Origin: Rhodobacteraceae bacterium F11138
Lineage (GTDB): Bacteria > Pseudomonadota > Alphaproteobacteria > Rhodobacterales > Rhodobacteraceae
Assembly (NCBI GenBank): GCA_016521575.1
Contig: JAEKDP010000013.1
Span: 31,778 to 95,777, forward strand
DNA: 64,000 nt
Reading direction: 5' to 3'
The notes below the pieces were generated by a model, which searched no databases, was not told where the DNA came from, and was given only the letters and a program-made list of their open reading frames with translations. A program made the translations under genes and the position numbers. Positions 36,586-45,472 of this stretch are shown here, piece by piece; position 1 is the first letter of the stretch; the number at the start of each line of letters is the position of its first letter.

Positions 36586-37323
36586 TTGCGGGGCGATGCG
36601 ACTGTCAAGAGCGTCTGCATGGATCTCTGTCGGACGACCGGCTATCACAACTTCCCGTCGAAGCTGACCCGCGCTGAAGCCCACGAACTGGCGACCCACC
36701 GCCTGCATCTGGCCGGGGTCAAGATCCTGGTGATCGACGAGGCACACAACCTTCTTGGCAAGAATGAACCGGTCAACCTTTTCCTGAAAACGCTGGCGCA
36801 AGACGGTGGTGGGTTTTCCGTCATCCTGATCGGCACGCCGAAGGTCCGCGAATTCATTTATGAGAAATCGGAGAATATCGAGATGGCCGAGCGCTATCTG
36901 GATCTGCCCCTGCTTCCTTTCGAGCGGCAGGAGACGGTTGGCCTGATCAACGGTGCGGTAAAGGGACTTGCTCGGGACGCGGGCGTCGATCTTGCGCCGA
37001 GCATCCACGTCGATCCGTATTTCGGCGATCGGATCTATGATGGCTGTCGCGGTAGTCTGGGCCGGTGCATGTTCCTGATTGCCACGGCAGTTGCCCGCGC
37101 TCTGGAGGAAGGCGGGGACACGGTGGATATCGAGGATTTCCGGCGGATCTTCGACCTCAAGTATCTTCATTTCAACCCTGAGAACCCGTTCAACCTGAGC
37201 GACTGGGCTTCGCGCGCTGGCGCGGCAATGTTCGATGGCGTCGCGCCTTTGGAAACCGCCAAGGCTGCAAAGCCGAAGAAGAAACGCGGACGCCCTCGCA
37301 AGAAGACCGGTGCGACAGCATGA
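36586..37323 (+). pseudogene. tniB: TniB transposition ATPase, 5'-truncated
   Basis: TniB is the AAA+ ATPase of Tn5053/Tn402-type transposons. The remaining 245 residues begin just before the family segment DATVKSVCMDLCRTTGY, retain Walker B (KILVIDEAHNLL) and sensor-like FSVILIGTPKV, and end in a basic KKKRGRPRKK tail. The N-terminal third with Walker A (GxxGxGKT) is missing; the upstream in-frame sequence has no such motif. It should therefore be inactive as an ATPase. The only available start in frame is a TTG. Its stop overlaps the tniQ ATG by four bases. Confidence 0.8.
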
Positions 37324-39317
37324 CAGCCGTCGTCCTGACGCCTCACTTGCCGTTCCACGATGACGAGGTAAGCCAAGGGTATTTCGCTCGAAACGGATAC
37401 TATCATGCGGGGGTGAGCGCGGGGAAGTTCTGCAGGTATTCCCGCGTGAACCGGGCCGATTTTCGCGCCGGGACGGATGCGTTCTGCGTTGCCACCGCAT
37501 CCCTTACCGGCGTCCCCGATGAACAGGTCCAGATGAATGCCTTGCGCGTGGAGGCCGACGGATCGCTCTGCTTGCGGGGAGAGCGTCTGGCGGTGGAGGT
37601 GGTCCGGCGGACCTACGTAAGATTTTGCCCGCACTGTCTGAGTGAAGACACCGCAGCTCATTCCGGCAAGGGTGATGGTGCGATGCGTCTGCGATGGACA
37701 TGGCTGTTGCGGCCGGTGGTCGCGTGCCCGATTCATGGGATGACATTGCAAGAGGTCGCGGCACCTGATCCGGTAAACGCTTTCGATCTTGGACGGCTGT
37801 TCGCGCAGAGCAACACCCGGCCCGAGGAGATGAGATCGCCGGCGGACGCGAAAGCGGGAGTCCTTCAGCGTTACGTGGTCAACCGTCTTTCTGACCGGGC
37901 GACGGGGCCGAAGTGGCTGGACGATCAGGAGATCTGGCCCTGCGTGAAGGTTTGCCAGATGCTGGGCGCGCTCATCGATGACGGCCCAAACGCAAGGATC
38001 CATGGATACACCGAAGAGGATTGGGTTCGCGCCGGCGATATCGGTTTCGACATCTGCACGAAGGGGGAGGAATCGATCCTGGATGTTCTCTCAGAAAAGC
38101 GGGTGTCCTCGGGGCGGAGCAGCGGCCGGGCCGGACCACAAGCCGCATACGGATTCCTGTTCAACTGGCTGAGCCGCACCGGTCGGGCCAACAAGTTTCG
38201 CTTGTTCCGGGACATCGTTCGCGAAGCGATTGTCCGGAATTTTCCGATTGGTGCGGGCGATACCGTTCTGGGACGGGAAATCACCACCCGCCGCGTGCAT
38301 TCCGTGAACTCCCTCGCGGCGAAGGCCGGCATCAGCCGCTTTCGGCTGTATCGGCTCATGCGCAAAGTGGGGGCAATCCCCACCACTGCCGATCAGGCGG
38401 CATTCAATCAATGGGTCTTTTCTGCTGAAGAGGGTGAACACCTGGTCGCCCGGGTGCAGAACTCCGTTCCGCTCAACAAGGTGCAGCATGTGCTCGGATG
38501 CAGCAAGACCCACGCTGAGCAGCTTGCCGAGCATGGGCTGATCTCGTCGGTTGTGCCGATCGCGGACGAGAAAGTCGGCGTGACGCAGGGATACTTCAAT
38601 CTCGAAGACCTTGATGAATTCAAGTCCGCGGTATTCAGGTCAACGCATGTATCGGCTTCGGAAAAGGTTGATTTCGTCGACCTGACGGTGGCCGTGAAAG
38701 GGCGCTCCTCTACCGCCGAATTGATTCAGTGGCATTTGGACGGAAAGCTGCCCGGAACCTTGCTGATCGGCGGTGTGCGCCGGCTTGATCATCTGAGGTT
38801 CGATCTTGACCGGGTCAGGGAGCTTGCGGAGAACGAACACCTTGGCGAACATCACCGGCTCACCACGGTTGCGTTGATGCTCGGGATCAACCTGAAGGCC
38901 GTGAAGAAGCTGACCACTGCAAGGGATGGTGGGCCATGGCTTACGCTGGCGCCCGCCTGTATCACCCGCTCGCTCCGTGGCGAAGCCTACGTTTCGGCTA
39001 CGGAACTTGAGAGGTTTCAGGCGGACTTTCTTTCCATTGCCCTGATCGCGCGGCAGGTTGGTGGTCATTACCGGGCTGTCCAAGCCGCCTTGGACCGTCG
39101 CGGTATCGAACCTGTTTTCGAGCCTGCTTGGCTCGGCGCCCGTATCTATCGAAAAGAAGATGTGTCGGACTTCATCGCCGAACGCGATCGCGCCGGAGTT
39201 GCGCATGATGACCGGAGGGAATGCACCGGGACCGAAACGGACGTGAATTTCGCATCGGATACCGAGGGATCGGCAGAAGAAGACGTTTTCTGTGAATCCG
39301 ATGGTGTCACATTGTGA
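37320..39317 (+). CDS. tniQ: TniQ family transposition protein, long form
   Basis: The N-terminal part matches TniQ: LPFHDDEVSQGYFARNGYYHAG, and a zinc-binding FCPHCLSED with CPIHG. TniQ/TnsD proteins guide target selection with TniB. At 665 residues it is much longer than Tn402 TniQ (about 400); the extra C-terminal region has several MerR/HTH-like segments (ITTRRVHSVNSLAAKAGISRFRLYRLMRKVG; LTTVALMLGINLKAVKKL). The frame is intact. With tniB truncated and tniA absent it can hardly move alone. Downstream repeats TGTCACATTGTGATT and CGTCACAATATGTGG may be transposon-end remnants. Confidence 0.8.
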   Translation: MTAVVLTPHLPFHDDEVSQGYFARNGYYHAGVSAGKFCRYSRVNRADFRAGTDAFCVATASLTGVPDEQVQMNALRVEADGSLCLRGERLAVEVVRRTYVRFCPHCLSEDTAAHSGKGDGAMRLRWTWLLRPVVACPIHGMTLQEVAAPDPVNAFDLGRLFAQSNTRPEEMRSPADAKAGVLQRYVVNRLSDRATGPKWLDDQEIWPCVKVCQMLGALIDDGPNARIHGYTEEDWVRAGDIGFDICTKGEESILDVLSEKRVSSGRSSGRAGPQAAYGFLFNWLSRTGRANKFRLFRDIVREAIVRNFPIGAGDTVLGREITTRRVHSVNSLAAKAGISRFRLYRLMRKVGAIPTTADQAAFNQWVFSAEEGEHLVARVQNSVPLNKVQHVLGCSKTHAEQLAEHGLISSVVPIADEKVGVTQGYFNLEDLDEFKSAVFRSTHVSASEKVDFVDLTVAVKGRSSTAELIQWHLDGKLPGTLLIGGVRRLDHLRFDLDRVRELAENEHLGEHHRLTTVALMLGINLKAVKKLTTARDGGPWLTLAPACITRSLRGEAYVSATELERFQADFLSIALIARQVGGHYRAVQAALDRRGIEPVFEPAWLGARIYRKEDVSDFIAERDRAGVAHDDRRECTGTETDVNFASDTEGSAEEDVFCESDGVTL

Positions 39318-39474
39318 TTCCGATGTGTTCCCGTCGAGCCGTCACAATATGTGGCGATAACAAAATCAGTTGCTTACGGAAGAAATTGTGCTTTTTATGG
39401 GTGTCTTTACATGAGCAGTATCGCGCTGGCCACGGCACCCGTCTCATGGCCGCGCTTGTATTCGTGGCTGGATA

Positions 39475-40542
39475 CTATGAGGCGGCGCGCTGGACCATGC
39501 CGAACAGGTCGCGCGGATCGTCCGGGTCGGCCAGCAGGTCGAGCGGGTGGTAGAGCGGATGGGTTTTCAGCGCATCGTGCACATAGCGCAGGGCACTGAA
39601 ATCCTCGATCGCGAAACCGACGGAATCAAACAGGGTGATCTGGCGGTCCGAGGTGCGCCCCGGTGCGGTGCCACTGATGACTTGCCACAGCTCGGTGACC
39701 GGATGGGCGTCATCCAACTGTTGGATCTCGCCTTCGATGCGGGTCTGGGGCGGGAATTCGACGAAGATGTCAGAACGGTGCAGGATCGCCGGGGCCAGTT
39801 CGGTCTTGCCGGGGCAATCGCCGCCGATGGCGTTGATATGCACGCCCGCGCCGACCATGTTGTCGGTCAGGATCGTGGCATATTGCTTGTCTGCGGTGCA
39901 GGTGGTCAGAATCTGCGCGCCCTGGATGGCGTCTTCGGCGGTGGCGCAGGAAACCACCTTCAGACCGTGCCCGGCCAGATTGTCGGCGCATTTGGCGGTG
40001 GCCGCGGGGTCGCTGTCATAGAGCCGCACGGTTTGCAGTCCGCAGATCGCCTTCATCGCCAGGGTCTGGAACTCGGATTGCGCGCCATTGCCGATCATCG
40101 CCATGGTATCGGACCCTTTGGGCGCCAGGTGTTTGGCAACCATGGCCGAGGTCGCCGCAGTGCGCAACGCGGTGAGGATGGTCATCTCGGTCAGCAGCAT
40201 CGGATAGCCCGAGGCGACATCGGCCAGAAGCCCGAAGGCGGTGACGGTCTGCAGCCCTTCGGCTGTGTTCTTGGGGTGGCCGTTGACGTATTTGAAGCCA
40301 TAGGCCTCGCCATCCGACGTGGGCATCAGTTCGATCACGCCGACATCGGAATGGCTGGCCACGCGCGGGGTCTTGTCGAACCGCTCCCAGCGTTTGAAAT
40401 CGGCCTCGATATAGTCGGCCAGCCCGCGCAGCATGGTTTCCATGCCGATGCGGTGGATCAATTGCATCATGTGATCGACCGAAACGAAAGGCACCAGCGC
40501 CTTGTCGGAAGGTTGGGTCATGGTGTCGGCTTTCTTCTGCAT
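39475..40542 (-). CDS. ocd: Ornithine cyclodeaminase
   Basis: The enzyme converts ornithine to proline and ammonia using NAD. The 355-residue protein shows the mu-crystallin-like fold with TALRTAATSAMVAKHLAPKG near residue 110, Rossmann loop MAMIGNGAQSEFQ, and GDCPGKTEL with the catalytic aspartate near 230. Two starts are possible, 40542 or 40521 (MTQPSDKALVPF); the second matches family N-termini better but the first keeps an 8-base gap to arginase. It works with the adjacent arginase to route arginine to proline. Confidence 0.93.
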   Translation of the reverse strand: MQKKADTMTQPSDKALVPFVSVDHMMQLIHRIGMETMLRGLADYIEADFKRWERFDKTPRVASHSDVGVIELMPTSDGEAYGFKYVNGHPKNTAEGLQTVTAFGLLADVASGYPMLLTEMTILTALRTAATSAMVAKHLAPKGSDTMAMIGNGAQSEFQTLAMKAICGLQTVRLYDSDPAATAKCADNLAGHGLKVVSCATAEDAIQGAQILTTCTADKQYATILTDNMVGAGVHINAIGGDCPGKTELAPAILHRSDIFVEFPPQTRIEGEIQQLDDAHPVTELWQVISGTAPGRTSDRQITLFDSVGFAIEDFSALRYVHDALKTHPLYHPLDLLADPDDPRDLFGMVQRAAS

Positions 40543-40550
40543 CTGTGGTT

Positions 40551-41465
40551 TCAGGTCGGACGGTCGAAGACGCGGCGGCCAAGCGCCGATGCGGCCAGAT
40601 CGACCATCACCTGCGCGGTGCGCCCGCGGTCATCAAGGAAGGGGTTCAACTCGACAAGATCGAGCGAGCTCATCAAACCGCTGTCGCAGATCATTTCCAT
40701 CGCCAGATGCCCTTCACGGATGGTTGCGCCGCCGGGGACGGTGGTGCCCACGGCGGGGGCGATCATCGGGTCCAGAAAATCCACATCGAGGCTGACATGC
40801 AACATACCGTCGGCGGCGGCGACACGTTCCAGAAAGGCCGCGAGCGGCGTGGCGATGCCGGTTTCGTCGATCGAACGCATGTCATGGCGCAGGATACGGG
40901 TCTGTTGCAGCGCCAGTTTCTCGGCGGGATCCACCGACCGCAGGCCGATGATGCAGATGTTTTCCTGTGGCACCGGATTCGAGACCACGGGAAAACCGCC
41001 AAAGCCCGGACATCCGGTGACATAGCCCAGCGGCGTGCCATGCAGGTTGCCCGAACCGGTGGTTTCGGGCGTGTGATAATCGCTGTGCGCATCAAGCCAG
41101 AGTACGAACAGCGGGCGGTTCCGGCTTGCCGCGTGGTTGGCGACACCGGCGACGCTGCCCAGGGACAGTGAATGGTCCCCGCCCAGGAAAATCGGCATGC
41201 CCTTGGACATGGCGTCTTCGGCGACACGGATCAGCCGATGGGTCCAGCCGATGGTCTCGTTGGGGCGAACCAGCTTGCCTTCGCCGGTGTCGGGCGCATG
41301 CGATGCCGGTGACAGGTTCCCCATATCGTGCACCCGGTGCCCCAGATCGCCCAGAGCTTCAGCCAGACCGGCGGTGCGATAGGCATCCGGGCCCATCAGA
41401 CAGCCGCGCCGGTCCTTGCCACTGTCCACGGGGGCGCCAATCAGAATGCAGGTTTTGCGTGTCAT
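40551..41465 (-). CDS. rocF: Arginase
   Basis: Arginase hydrolyses arginine to ornithine and urea. The 304-residue protein has all manganese-binding motifs: GGDHSLSLGS near residue 100, WLDAHSDYH near 125 and SLDVDFLDP near 230. The ATG at 41465 starts MTRKTCILIGAPVDSG; a longer in-frame form is rejected. It is upstream of ocd with an 8-base gap, forming an arginine-to-proline operon, and diverges from an Lrp-type regulator. Confidence 0.94.
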   Translation of the reverse strand: MTRKTCILIGAPVDSGKDRRGCLMGPDAYRTAGLAEALGDLGHRVHDMGNLSPASHAPDTGEGKLVRPNETIGWTHRLIRVAEDAMSKGMPIFLGGDHSLSLGSVAGVANHAASRNRPLFVLWLDAHSDYHTPETTGSGNLHGTPLGYVTGCPGFGGFPVVSNPVPQENICIIGLRSVDPAEKLALQQTRILRHDMRSIDETGIATPLAAFLERVAAADGMLHVSLDVDFLDPMIAPAVGTTVPGGATIREGHLAMEMICDSGLMSSLDLVELNPFLDDRGRTAQVMVDLAASALGRRVFDRPT

Positions 41466-41572
41466 GAGAGTCTCGATTTCTGTGTCGCGCAGAACATACA
41501 GGCCGGAATGATGCGGTTTACAGGCTGTTTTTTGCCCGAAAAGCACCTAAATTGTCCAAAATGGAGGCTCAA

Positions 41573-42007
41573 ATGGACAAAGTGGACAAGGTGGATGAGC
41601 GCCTGATCGCGGCCCTGCGTCATGACGGGCGCGCATCCCTGTCGGATCTGGCGCTGGAGTTGAACCTGTCGCGCACAACGGTTCGTTCGCGGATCGAACG
41701 GTTGCAGCGGCGCGGCGTCGTTCTGGGATTTACCGTGGTTCTGAAAGAGGACGTTCTGCGCGACCCGGTTCGCGGGCTGATGATGATCGGCATCCAGGGG
41801 CGTGGCACCGAACGTGTCATCCGCCAGTTGCAGGGGCTGCCAGACGTGCGCGCCGTTCACACCACGAACGGGCGCTGGGATCTGATCGTGGAACTGGGCA
41901 CCGAAACACTGGAAGGGCTGGATCTGGCGTTGAACAAGATCCGGCGGTTCGACGGGGTCAGCACCAGCGAAACCAACCTGTTGTTGTCGACCCGCAAAGC
42001 CACCTGA
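41573..42007 (+). CDS. Lrp/AsnC family transcriptional regulator
   Basis: The 144-residue protein has an N-terminal winged HTH (DERLIAALRHDGRASLSDLALEL, SRTTVRSRIERLQRRGVV) and a C-terminal RAM ligand-binding domain (RGLMMIGIQGRG, GRWDLIVELG). The ATG at 41573 has a perfect GGAGG five bases upstream. It is divergent from arginase-ocd across a 107-base gap, and by family habit probably activates those genes in response to arginine or ornithine. That role is inferred from position. Confidence 0.93.
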   Translation: MDKVDKVDERLIAALRHDGRASLSDLALELNLSRTTVRSRIERLQRRGVVLGFTVVLKEDVLRDPVRGLMMIGIQGRGTERVIRQLQGLPDVRAVHTTNGRWDLIVELGTETLEGLDLALNKIRRFDGVSTSETNLLLSTRKAT

Positions 42008-42022
42008 GCGGGCGGATGCGAT

Positions 42023-42484
42023 TCAGCTGCCGCGCCGCGCCGCCATGACCCACAGCATGGCCAGCAGGATCGAGGCAAGGGCGTTCCAGCCCGCCATGGA
42101 CAGGCCCAGCATCTGCCATGGGATGTCATCACAGCGCACCAGCGGCGCGGCCATGATCTGATCCATCAGTTCTTGTGGGGAAAGCCCACCGATCGGTCCC
42201 GAGGTGCAGGTGCTTGGCCCCGGCCACCAGCCATATTCGACCCCGGCGTGATACAGGCCGATACCCGCCGTCGTCAAAGCCGCCGCCGCCCCGATCAGCG
42301 GCAGACCGCGCCCGGGGAGGGCCAGCGCCAGCACACCGATCAGTACCGCCGCCGCATGGGGCCAGCGTTGCCACAGACACAGCTTGCATGGGGGCATACC
42401 GCCCAGATGCTGAAAGCCGAACGCCCCCAGCAAAAGCATCAGAGAGCCGCCTGCCGCGGCCAGGATCAGAACCTTGCGTGTCAT
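42023..42484 (-). CDS. dsbB: Disulfide bond formation protein B
   Basis: DsbB reoxidises periplasmic DsbA using quinones in the inner membrane. The 153-residue protein has four hydrophobic helices, the first cysteine pair in MPPCKLCLWQRWP, and the second pair in PSTCTSG and PLVRCDDIPW, as required for activity. Its ATG overlaps the upstream dedA-like stop by four bases, so they are translationally coupled. The start at 42484 matches the family N-terminus. Confidence 0.92.
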   Translation of the reverse strand: MTRKVLILAAAGGSLMLLLGAFGFQHLGGMPPCKLCLWQRWPHAAAVLIGVLALALPGRGLPLIGAAAALTTAGIGLYHAGVEYGWWPGPSTCTSGPIGGLSPQELMDQIMAAPLVRCDDIPWQMLGLSMAGWNALASILLAMLWVMAARRGS

Positions 42485-43059
42485 AGATATTTGACCATGT
42501 AAAACCCGCCCCCCAGCAGCAGCAGGAACAGCGTGAACATAAGCCCCAGCCGTTTCTCGATGAAATCGCGAATAGGGGCTCCGAATGTTCGCAGCAACCC
42601 GGCCACCACAAAGAACCGCAGCGCGCGGGCCAGCACAGAGGTGGCGATGAAAGTGCCCAGCGGCATTGCCGTCCAGCCTGACATGATGGTGATCACCTTG
42701 TAGGGGAACGGGGTGACTCCGGCGGTCAGCACGGCCCAAAAGCCGAAGTCATTGAAACGCTCATTGAAGGCGGCCATGGCGTCGGCCTTGCCCATGGCGG
42801 TCAGTATCGGCTGGCCGATGCTTTCAAAGGCAAACATGCCGATGCCATATCCCAGCAACCCACCCAGAACCGATGCCACCAGCGCCACGCCCGCAATCAG
42901 CCAGGCCCGCGACGGACGGGCCAGAATCATCGGAATTATCAACACATCCGGCGGAATCGGAAAAACCGAGCTTTCGACAAAGGCAATCAGCGCCAGCCAC
43001 CAGATCGCATGCGGATGATCGGCCAACGCCATGGTCCGGTCGTAAACGCGTTTGAGCAT
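42481..43059 (-). CDS. DedA/YqaA family membrane protein
   Basis: The 192-residue inner-membrane protein has the SNARE-associated (VTT) domain with FVESSVFPIPPDVLIIPMIL near residue 28 and GVTPFPYKVITIMSGWTAMPLGTF-type sequence near 115. DedA proteins are linked to undecaprenyl-phosphate or phospholipid flipping; the YqaA group is less studied. The ATG at 43059 (MLKRVYDRTMAL) is preferred over an upstream in-frame start. It forms an operon with dsbB. Confidence 0.88.
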   Translation of the reverse strand: MLKRVYDRTMALADHPHAIWWLALIAFVESSVFPIPPDVLIIPMILARPSRAWLIAGVALVASVLGGLLGYGIGMFAFESIGQPILTAMGKADAMAAFNERFNDFGFWAVLTAGVTPFPYKVITIMSGWTAMPLGTFIATSVLARALRFFVVAGLLRTFGAPIRDFIEKRLGLMFTLFLLLLGGGFYMVKYL

Positions 43060-43237
43060 GGGGCCTGGCCTCTGAAATCTGGACGATCTTGCCAAACCAT
43101 GCGGCGCGGACGGGGTCAACCGGGTGCCGTCGATGCCCCGGTGCTTTTTGGCTCTGGACCTTGGCGCGCGCGGGGGCTACATCAAGGGCGCGCCCCAAGG
43201 GGCGGAATCGTAGACGCAAGGGTTTTGCATCTCTCTT

Positions 43238-43323
43238 GCGGGTGTGGCGGAATGGTAGACGCGACGGATTCAAAATCCGTTTCCAGAAATGGAGTGCCGG
43301 TTCAAGTCCGGCCACCCGTACCA
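43238..43323 (+). tRNA. tRNA-Leu (anticodon CAA)
   Basis: An 86-base class II tRNA with a long variable arm (TTTCCAGAAATGGAGT). Anticodon stem ACGGA/TCCGT encloses loop TTCAAAA, giving anticodon CAA. The acceptor arms GCGGGTG/CACCCGT pair with one G-U pair, and CCA is encoded at 43321-43323. T-arm GGTTCAAGTCC is present. Confidence 0.94.
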
Positions 43324-43520
43324 AAAACTTCAACAGGTTCGCTTTGATCGAAAATGGGATGCGCCGCGCATGAACCCGCCGCGCGATGGGGTTCTGCACG
43401 CACATCCGTCGGCAACGGCACCCGGCAGCGCGGTCCCGGCGCGGAAATGTCCAACAGGCTATCGTGAACCGCGAAATGCCGCACCGCAGGCATTTGAGGT
43501 CGTCGTCCAATCACGGAGTA

Positions 43521-43597
43521 TGGTAGGCCCGGCAGGACTTGAACCCGCAACCAAAGCGTTATGAGCGCTCTGCTCTAACCAGTTGAGCTACAGGCCC
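43521..43597 (-). tRNA. tRNA with CAU anticodon, probably tRNA-Ile2
   Basis: On the minus strand the 77-base gene begins GGGCCTGTAGCTCAACTGG and ends with an encoded CCA. The anticodon loop is CTCATAA (anticodon CAT) in stem GAGCG/CGCTT. The anticodon-arm context resembles isoleucine tRNAs whose CAU is modified to lysidine by TilS rather than elongator or initiator Met tRNA. It lacks the unpaired first base pair of initiator tRNA. Assignment as Ile2 is by resemblance. Confidence 0.85.
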
Positions 43598-43715
43598 TCC
43601 TGAGCGTTGCGTACCACGATGGGCGGGGAGGTCAAGAGCATCTGCGCGCTGCGGATATTGCAAGCGGGCGCTCAATGCAGTAGCCCGCGCGCAAGCAAGC
43701 GAAAAGGAATGGCCC

Positions 43716-44762
43716 ATGACGACCGGGAAGAACGGGATCACCTATGCCGAGGCCGGGGTGGATATCGATGCGGGCAATGATCTGGTCGAACGGATCAAGC
43801 CGGCGGCCAAACGCACCCGGCGGCCCGGCGTGATGAGCGGGCTGGGCGGTTTCGGTGCCTTGTTCGACCTGAAAGGGGCCGGGTACGACGATCCGATTCT
43901 GGTGGCGGCAACGGATGGGGTCGGCACCAAGCTGCGCATCGCGATTGATACCGGTGCCGTTGACGGCGTCGGCGTTGATCTGGTCGCGATGTGTGTCAAC
44001 GATCTGGTTTGTCAGGGGGCCGAGCCTCTGTTCTTTCTGGACTATTTCGCCACTGGCAAGCTGGAGACCGATACGGCGGCACGGATCATCGAAGGCATCG
44101 CCAATGGCTGTGCGGCATCGGGCTGTGCCCTGATCGGGGGCGAAACCGCCGAGATGCCGGGCATGTACCCTCCGGGAGATTTCGATCTGGCCGGGTTCTC
44201 GGTCGGGGCCATGGAACGTGGCGCGGCCCTGCCTGCGGGCGTGCAGCAGGGTGATGTCCTGCTGGGGCTGGCCAGCGACGGGGTGCATTCCAACGGCTAT
44301 TCTCTGGTGCGCCGCCTGGTGGAAATATCGGATCTGGACTGGGATGCGGATTGCCCCTGGGCCGACGGAACGCTGGGCGCGGCTTTGCTGACGCCGACGC
44401 GGCTGTATGTCAAACCGGCGCTTGCGGCTGTAAAAACCGGGGGGGTTCACGCGTTGGCCCATATCACCGGTGGCGGGTTGACCGAAAACCTGCCGCGCGT
44501 GTTGCCGTCGGCCTTGGGCGCCCGGATCGATCTGGACAGCTGGACCTTGCCGGGTGTGTTCGACTGGATGGCGCAGGTTGGCGACATGACACAGAGCGAA
44601 CTTCTCAAGACGTTCAATTGCGGTATCGGCATGATCGCGGTGGTTCAGGCCGACCAGGCGGACGATTTGGCCGCGATGCTCGCCGATCTGGGCGAAACCG
44701 TGTACCGGATCGGAACGGTGACGGATACCCCCGGGGTCGTCTATGACGGGACCCTGCGGTGA
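43716..44762 (+). CDS. purM: Phosphoribosylformylglycinamidine cyclo-ligase
   Basis: PurM closes the imidazole ring of AIR in purine synthesis, using ATP. The 348-residue protein has the conserved [20 protein letters not shown] start, [15 protein letters not shown] near 65, and [16 protein letters not shown] near 140. The length is standard. purN starts within its stop codon with a four-base overlap, so purMN is one unit. Confidence 0.97.
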   Translation: MTTGKNGITYAEAGVDIDAGNDLVERIKPAAKRTRRPGVMSGLGGFGALFDLKGAGYDDPILVAATDGVGTKLRIAIDTGAVDGVGVDLVAMCVNDLVCQGAEPLFFLDYFATGKLETDTAARIIEGIANGCAASGCALIGGETAEMPGMYPPGDFDLAGFSVGAMERGAALPAGVQQGDVLLGLASDGVHSNGYSLVRRLVEISDLDWDADCPWADGTLGAALLTPTRLYVKPALAAVKTGGVHALAHITGGGLTENLPRVLPSALGARIDLDSWTLPGVFDWMAQVGDMTQSELLKTFNCGIGMIAVVQADQADDLAAMLADLGETVYRIGTVTDTPGVVYDGTLR

Positions 44763-45355
44763 GCCATAAACGGGTTGCGATTCTGATTTCCGGCGGCGGG
44801 TCCAACATGGTCGCGCTGCTGGACAGCATGATCGGTGACCATCCGGCGCGGCCCTGTCTGGTGCTGTCCAGTGAACCCGAGGCCGCAGGGCTGGACAAGG
44901 CGGCAGCGCGTGGCGTGCCCGTGGCGGCAGTGGATCACCGCCCGTTTCGGGCCGACCGGGCCGCGTTCGAGGCCGAATTGATGAAGCCGCTGATTGCGGC
45001 CAGGCCCGACATTGTCTGCTGTGCCGGGTTCATGCGTATTCTGACGGGTGATTTCGTATCACGCTGGCAGGGCCGGATGTTGAATATCCATCCTTCGCTG
45101 CTGCCGAAATACAAGGGGTTGAACACCCATGCGCGGGCTCTGGCGGCGGGCGATGGCGAACACGGGTGCAGCGTGCACGAAGTCACGGCGGAACTGGATG
45201 ATGGCCCGATCCTGGGGCAGGCGCGGGTGCCGGTCCTGAACGGGGACACGCCCGAAACCCTGGCCGCCCGGGTGCTGGTACAGGAACACCGGCTGTATCC
45301 TGCGGTGTTGCGCCGGTTTGCGATGGGCGATCGCACGCCGATCCATTGGGGCTGA
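44759..45355 (+). CDS. purN: Phosphoribosylglycinamide formyltransferase
   Basis: PurN transfers a formyl group from 10-formyl-THF to GAR. The start is GTG in the GTGA overlap with purM. The 198-residue protein has [14 protein letters not shown] near residue 8, the catalytic histidine-asparagine region [20 protein letters not shown] near 103 and [12 protein letters not shown] near 134 with the catalytic aspartate. It is complete, followed by a small hairpin and then rnd. Confidence 0.96.
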   Translation: MSHKRVAILISGGGSNMVALLDSMIGDHPARPCLVLSSEPEAAGLDKAAARGVPVAAVDHRPFRADRAAFEAELMKPLIAARPDIVCCAGFMRILTGDFVSRWQGRMLNIHPSLLPKYKGLNTHARALAAGDGEHGCSVHEVTAELDDGPILGQARVPVLNGDTPETLAARVLVQEHRLYPAVLRRFAMGDRTPIHWG

Positions 45356-45357
45356 AA

Positions 45358-45374
45358 CCCGGCCTGTTGCCGGG
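45358..45374 (+). terminator. Hairpin after purN
   Basis: CCCGGC (45358-45363) and GCCGGG (45369-45374) pair perfectly across the loop CTGTT, followed by CGGTTTG. This is a plausible weak terminator for purMN; the T tract is short. Confidence 0.45.
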
Positions 45375-45472
45375 CGGTTTGCATTCCAAGCGGATTGGAT
45401 TATGACAGGACCGTGAAAGCGGTATCCATTCGTTTTCCACCGTAAATGCAAAAAGAAGCAGAACAAGCCCAT

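Noticed and set aside
36457..37500. A minus-strand frame opposite tniB
   Set aside because: The plus strand carries clear TniB motifs in this interval; the antisense product has none.
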